16,627 nucleotides of DNA from JACPFJ01 sp041738275 (GTDB lineage Bacteria; Desulfobacterota; Desulfuromonadia; Geobacterales; Pseudopelobacteraceae). Below the pieces are notes generated by a model. It was not told the DNA's origin and ran no database searches. It worked only from the letters and a program-made list of their open reading frames with translations. Positions 12,636 to 16,627 of this stretch are shown here, piece by piece. The position numbers and the translations under genes are program-made. The stretch's first letter is position 1. Each line of letters begins with the position of its first letter. The stretch lies in assembly GCA_041738275.1 (NCBI GenBank), contig JBGSQD010000258.1, positions 1 to 16,627 of the forward strand, in the 5' to 3' direction.

Positions 12636-13810
12636 GTAAATCCATGTGGCCAACGAAAAAAATCGGAGAACTCTTCGATGTGCAACTTGGCAAAATGCTA
12701 AATGAGAAAGCTAAACAAGGAGTGTTGTTGCCATATCTTGCAAACTTCAATGTCAGATGGGGTGTGTTTGATCTTTCCCGACTAAACGAGATGACGTTCT
12801 CGGAAAAGGAACGAGAAAAATATTCATTGTGTCCTGGTGATTTACTGATGTGTGAGGGGGGTGAAATCGGCAGGTGTGCGGTATGGAAGGGTGCAAACGA
12901 AACCATATATTTTCAAAAGGCGCTTCACAGACTTCGACCGCTTAACCAGGACATTTCGACCGAATTTATTTACTACTACATGCAGCATATTGCTTCAAAA
13001 GGAGAATTGCCCAAGCTGGTTGGCGAAACCAGCATTGCACATCTCACAAGAGAAAAGCTTCTATGTTTGCGCGTCCCCACCCCAGAGCACTCTGAACAAA
13101 CCGCCATCGCTTCCCTGCTTTCCACCTGGGATCTTGCCTTTAAAAAGATCGAGCGGTTGATTGCGGAAAAGGAGAAACGATTTGCATGGCTACTTAACGA
13201 ATGGATCGACAAACACATATCTGCAGAAGACGCAGATTCGCGCAGATCAAGCGAAATGCATTGGCAAAAAGTTAAGCTGTGTAACGTAGCCAAGATAACC
13301 AAAGGTCAACAACTAAATGTTGCTCATATGGTAGATAACGGCAAGTATTATGCGCTGAATGGTGGAATAGAACCATCAGGGTATACAAATGATTGGAACA
13401 CGCCAGAAAACACAATCACAATAAGTGAAGGTGGCAATTCTTGTGGTTTTATAAATTTTAACCGAGAAAAATTCTGGTCTGGCGGTCATTGCTATTCTCT
13501 ACTAAACATCAACAATTCAGTTCATATCGAATTTCTCTATCACTTCCTGAAATCCAAAGAAAAACTAATAATGAGCCTGCGAGTCGGCTCTGGCCTGCCA
13601 AACATTCAGAAGAAAGATATAGACTGTTTTATTGTTGCTATCCCTGAGCTTGACCAGCAAAAGCAGATCGCAGCGATCCTCACCACCGCCAGACAGGAAA
13701 TCGACCTGCTGAAAAAACAGGCTGACGCCTACCGCAGGCAGAAGCGCGGGTTGATGCAGCGGCTGTTGACCGGGGAGTGGCGGGTAAAAACTGACAAGGA
13801 GGCTGCATAA
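12632..13810 (+). CDS. hsdS: Type I restriction-modification specificity subunit HsdS
   Basis: The protein has 392 residues with two target-recognition domains, about 1-150 and 208-345, each followed by a conserved helix. CR1 is EQTAIASLLSTWDLAFKKIERLIAEKEKR (155-183). CR2 is DQQKQIAAILTTARQEIDLLKKQADAYRR with the typical ending QKRGLMQRLLTGEWRV. HsdS chooses the bipartite DNA target for both methylation and cleavage. The TRDs are visibly more AT-rich than hsdM and hsdR, as usual for exchanged TRDs. The linker after CR1 (about 197-206, SAEDADSRRS) is encoded by a short repeat. The start overlaps the dinD stop, and the stop overlaps the next start (TAATG). Confidence 0.94.
   Translation: MSKSMWPTKKIGELFDVQLGKMLNEKAKQGVLLPYLANFNVRWGVFDLSRLNEMTFSEKEREKYSLCPGDLLMCEGGEIGRCAVWKGANETIYFQKALHRLRPLNQDISTEFIYYYMQHIASKGELPKLVGETSIAHLTREKLLCLRVPTPEHSEQTAIASLLSTWDLAFKKIERLIAEKEKRFAWLLNEWIDKHISAEDADSRRSSEMHWQKVKLCNVAKITKGQQLNVAHMVDNGKYYALNGGIEPSGYTNDWNTPENTITISEGGNSCGFINFNREKFWSGGHCYSLLNINNSVHIEFLYHFLKSKEKLIMSLRVGSGLPNIQKKDIDCFIVAIPELDQQKQIAAILTTARQEIDLLKKQADAYRRQKRGLMQRLLTGEWRVKTDKEAA
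13221..13247. repeat. GCAGA-type short repeat inside the HsdS linker
   Basis: The 27 bp contain three GCAGA units (13223, 13232, 13242) spaced 9 and 10 bp apart. They resemble the 'CTGCGTC-TCTGCG' intergenic repeats of many proteobacteria, but here they are in frame between CR1 and the second TRD of HsdS. Confidence 0.4.
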
Positions 13811-14652
13811 TGGCAAAGAAGTTAATTCCATTCGCGATTGCTTATGATTTTGACGGTACGCTGGCACCAGGAAATATGCAGGAATACGACTTTGTACCTG
13901 CAATCGGCATGACCAAGAAAGCATTTTGGAAAGAGGTTAGTGAACTGGCAAAAGAGCACAACGCAGACAGTATCCTTATTTACATGATGAACATGCTCGA
14001 CAAGGCGCAAGCCGCACATGTACCCGTTCGCAAAGCTGATTTCGTAAATTTCGGGCGGTCAGTGACTCTGTTCGATGGAGTTGCTGGCTGGTTTGATCGT
14101 ATTAATGCTTATGGAAAGCAGCATGGTTTGAAGGTGGAGCATTACATTATTTCCTCCGGAAATAGAGAGATGATCGAAGGAACGCGAATTGCCAAGAAGT
14201 TTACATCCATCTATGCATCTTCATTTATTTACGACCACAACGGTGTCGCCAAATGGCCCGCTCTGGCGGTGAACTATACGACGAAAACCCAGTTTCTCTT
14301 CAGGATTAATAAGGGTGTGCTGAACGTTTACGATAACAGTAAAATCAATGAGTTTGTACCCAAGGAAGATCGCCCGGTTCCATTCAAAAATATGATTTTT
14401 ATAGGTGATGGCGACACGGATATCCCCTGTTTTCGTCTGGTAAGAGATCAAGGTGGCCATTCCATCGCTGTCTACAAACCCAATACCCGTGGAACCAAGG
14501 GAAAAGCGGAGAAACACATAATAGAAGGACGAGTAAATTTCATTGCTCCGGCAAACTACACTGAAAATGGTGAGATCGATAGCATTGTAAAGGCCATCAT
14601 TGATAAGGTTGCAGCTGATGATTCACTCAAACAATTGGGAAAGAGGGATTAA
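13810..14652 (+). CDS. HAD-superfamily phosphatase-like hydrolase embedded in the hsd operon
   Basis: The protein is soluble, with 280 residues and intact HAD motifs. Motif I is YDFDGTLAPG with nucleophile Asp13 and acid Asp15. Motif II is the Ser of IISSGNRE (about 115-116), with a basic residue of motif III probably Lys159 or Lys168. Motif IV is IGDGDTDIPCF (Asp200, Asp202, Asp204). A cap region of about 60 residues lies between motifs I and II, as in C1-cap phosphatases. The substrate is unknown. Its ATG overlaps the hsdS stop (TAATG), and hsdR starts 4 nt after it, so it is expressed together with the restriction subunits. HAD proteins recur in type I loci in my memory, but I know of no established role; nucleotide or nucleic-acid end dephosphorylation is a guess. 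Confidence 0.88.
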   Translation: MAKKLIPFAIAYDFDGTLAPGNMQEYDFVPAIGMTKKAFWKEVSELAKEHNADSILIYMMNMLDKAQAAHVPVRKADFVNFGRSVTLFDGVAGWFDRINAYGKQHGLKVEHYIISSGNREMIEGTRIAKKFTSIYASSFIYDHNGVAKWPALAVNYTTKTQFLFRINKGVLNVYDNSKINEFVPKEDRPVPFKNMIFIGDGDTDIPCFRLVRDQGGHSIAVYKPNTRGTKGKAEKHIIEGRVNFIAPANYTENGEIDSIVKAIIDKVAADDSLKQLGKRD

Positions 14653-14656
14653 CATT

Positions 14657-16627
14657 ATGAGCGGCTTCCGCTTCAACGAAAAATACCTCTCCCAGATCCC
14701 CGCCCTGCAACTCCTGATCAACCTGGGCTACGAGTACCTGCCCCCCGAACAGGTCATGAAACAGCGTCAGGGGAAATCCGGCAATGTTCTGCTGGAAGGC
14801 ATCCTGCGTGACCAGCTCAAGCGCCTCAACCGCATCAACTACAAAAACCGCGAATTCCTGTTCAGCGAAGAGAACATCCAAACCGCCGTCCAGAAACTGA
14901 AGAACGTTAAGTACGACGGCCTGCTCAAGACCAACGAGGCGATCTATGACCTGATCACCCTCGGCACCGCGCTGGAACAGACAGTTGAAGGCGATTCCAA
15001 GAGCTTTAACCTGAACTACATCGACTGGCGCAACCCGGAGCGCAACGCCTTTCATGTAACCGCAGAATTCAACGTGGCCCGCTCCCGGAGTAACGAAGCT
15101 GCCCGGCCCGATATCGTCTTGTTTGTCAACGGTATCCCGCTGGCGGTGATCGAATGCAAATCGCCAAACGTGGGGGTGGAACAGGCGATTTCACAATCCA
15201 TTCGCAACCAGAATGACGACTACATCCCCAAGCTGTTCGTCTACACGCAACTGGTCATGGGGATCAACAAGAATGCGACGCAGTATGCAACCACCGGCAC
15301 CCAGGCCAAATTCTGGGCGCCATGGAAAGAGCTGCGCGACAAGGAAAGCGATGTTGCCGGTTGTGTCAATACCGCTCTTTCCGCAGAAAAGAAAGACCTG
15401 CTGTTCAGCGGCGAATTTGCCGTGGCCCGGTCATTTTTCGATGCCCATGAAACAGAAGGTGAACGCCTGATTACCGAGCAGGACAAGGTGCTCTTCAGCT
15501 TGTGCCGTCCAGAACGGCTGCTGGAGCTGGCCTTCAAGTTCACCGTCTTCGACGGCGGCATCAAAAAGATCGCCCGCTATCAGCAGTTCTTCGTCATCAA
15601 GTCAACTCTGGAGCGGATCAAGCAGCTGGATAGTGAAGGTCGCCGCCGGGGCGGTATCATCTGGCATACGCAGGGGTCAGGTAAATCGTTGACCATGGTC
15701 ATGCTGGGGAGAAATCTGGCTCTTGATCCGTGCGTGACCAACCCACGCATTGTGCTGGTGACCGACCGTGACGATCTGGACAAACAGCTGGGCAATACCT
15801 TTGCCGCCTGCGGGCTGGACCCGAACAGGGCCACATCCGGCAAGCATCTGATGGAACTGGTGGCGGAACATAAAGCCAGCATCGTCACCACGCTGATTCA
15901 CAAGTTCGACAAGGCGTTGAACCTCAAGAAATATCAGGACGACTCTCCCGATATATTCATGCTGATCGACGAGAGCCATCGTACCAACTTCGGTAATTTC
16001 TCGGCGCGGATGCGGCAGATGTTTCCCAATGCCTGCTACATCGGCTTTACCGGTACGCCGCTGTTGAAAAAGGAGAAGAATAATTTCCAGAAATTCGGCG
16101 GCTTGATCGAGCCGCACTACTCCATCAACCAGGCGGTGGAGGATGGCGCGGTCGTTCCCCTGCTCTATGAGGGGCGCTATGTGGAGATGGAGCAGAACAA
16201 GGCCGCCATCGATCTCTGGTTCGAGCGTCATACGCAGGGGCTGACCCGAGAGCAAAAGGCCGACCTTAAGCGGAAATATGCCAAGGCATCGATGCTGAAC
16301 AAGGCCGATCAGGTCGTCTACATGCGGGCCTTCGACATCAGCGAGCATTTCCGCGCCAACTGGCAGGGGACCGGTTTCAAGGCCCAGCTGGTTGCCCCGA
16401 GCAAGGCCGTTGCTCTGAAGTACCAGGAGCATCTGGAAACCATCGGCTTTGTCTCCTCTGAGGTGGTCATCTCGGCGCCGGACAGTCGCGAAGGGTATGA
16501 CGAGACCGATGACGAGCCGACGGACGAGGTGGTCAAATTCTGGCTGAAGATGATGAAACGCTACGGCAGCGAGGATGAATATACCAAGCAGATCATCAAC
16601 CAGTTCAAGTTCGGGTCGGAGCCGGAG
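14657..16627 (+). CDS. hsdR: Type I restriction endonuclease/translocase subunit HsdR, C-terminus outside window
   Basis: The first 657 residues are present, of perhaps 1000; the frame is open to the window edge. The start MSGFRFNEKYLSQIPALQLL at 14657 is 4 nt after the HAD stop. The PD-(D/E)xK nuclease domain shows RPDIVLFVNGIPLAVIECKS with Asp152, Glu166 and Lys168. The SF2 translocase follows with Walker A HTQGSGKS (337-344), VLVTDRDDLDKQL (motif Ia region), Walker B-like DESH (438-441) and motif III GFTGTPL (about 461-467). All visible catalytic residues are intact, so the enzyme appears active. HsdR joins the M2S complex to translocate unmethylated DNA with ATP and cut it at a distance from the target. 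Confidence 0.96.
   Translation, partial: MSGFRFNEKYLSQIPALQLLINLGYEYLPPEQVMKQRQGKSGNVLLEGILRDQLKRLNRINYKNREFLFSEENIQTAVQKLKNVKYDGLLKTNEAIYDLITLGTALEQTVEGDSKSFNLNYIDWRNPERNAFHVTAEFNVARSRSNEAARPDIVLFVNGIPLAVIECKSPNVGVEQAISQSIRNQNDDYIPKLFVYTQLVMGINKNATQYATTGTQAKFWAPWKELRDKESDVAGCVNTALSAEKKDLLFSGEFAVARSFFDAHETEGERLITEQDKVLFSLCRPERLLELAFKFTVFDGGIKKIARYQQFFVIKSTLERIKQLDSEGRRRGGIIWHTQGSGKSLTMVMLGRNLALDPCVTNPRIVLVTDRDDLDKQLGNTFAACGLDPNRATSGKHLMELVAEHKASIVTTLIHKFDKALNLKKYQDDSPDIFMLIDESHRTNFGNFSARMRQMFPNACYIGFTGTPLLKKEKNNFQKFGGLIEPHYSINQAVEDGAVVPLLYEGRYVEMEQNKAAIDLWFERHTQGLTREQKADLKRKYAKASMLNKADQVVYMRAFDISEHFRANWQGTGFKAQLVAPSKAVALKYQEHLETIGFVSSEVVISAPDSREGYDETDDEPTDEVVKFWLKMMKRYGSEDEYTKQIINQFKFGSEPE

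Noticed and set aside
15677..16432. 251-codon minus-strand frame opposite hsdR
   Set aside because: HsdR motifs (Walker A, DESH, GTP) on the plus strand cover the same bases, so the frame is a shadow.

Overview
The window looks like chromosomal DNA of a Gram-negative anaerobe of the Geobacter/Desulfuromonadales type. This is inferred from the protein families and their arrangement (porin-glnK-amtB nitrogen operon, a sensor-less PAS-free histidine kinase, dispersed intergenic repeats), not from a marker gene. No rRNA, tRNA, CRISPR array, transposase or integrase was seen.

Left part (1-3154, all minus strand). The 5' portion of an outer-membrane protein of the family often labelled 'zinc-regulated TonB-dependent receptor' runs off the left edge. 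It is preceded by a small His/Cys-rich membrane protein, and the Shine-Dalgarno of the first can pair with the last codons of the second. Next come a flavin reductase-like protein and a nitroreductase, abutting as TAAGTG. A 125-bp inverted-repeat element then touches the stop codon of an orphan histidine kinase. A DUF1499 exported protein lies divergently on the plus strand (3525-3938).

Nitrogen block (4053-6709, minus). The order is outer-membrane barrel protein, glnK, amtB. A good sigma-54 promoter (6846-6860) and an NtrC-like dyad (6945-6961) lie upstream. A strong GC hairpin separates the porin from glnK, and a bidirectional terminator closes the block. These genes should work together in ammonium uptake: a porin for outer-membrane passage, AmtB for inner-membrane transport, and GlnK as the gate on AmtB.

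Centre (7151-8886, plus). A small Rieske ferredoxin is followed two bases later by a two-HKD cardiolipin synthase/phospholipase D protein.

Right part (9260 to the end, plus). This is a type I restriction-modification island in two transcriptional blocks. Block 1 holds a half-size HsdS-like protein, a 57-aa basic protein and HsdM. Block 2 starts after a 223-bp gap carrying a 25-bp-arm inverted repeat and two related palindromes, and holds dinD, full-length hsdS, a HAD-family phosphatase and hsdR (cut by the right edge). Overlaps and short gaps (ATGA, TAATG, 4 nt) show that block 2 is translationally coupled. The most interesting features are the extra half-specificity protein next to HsdM, and the placing of the restriction genes downstream of dinD and an operator-like region, which would separate control of modification from control of restriction.
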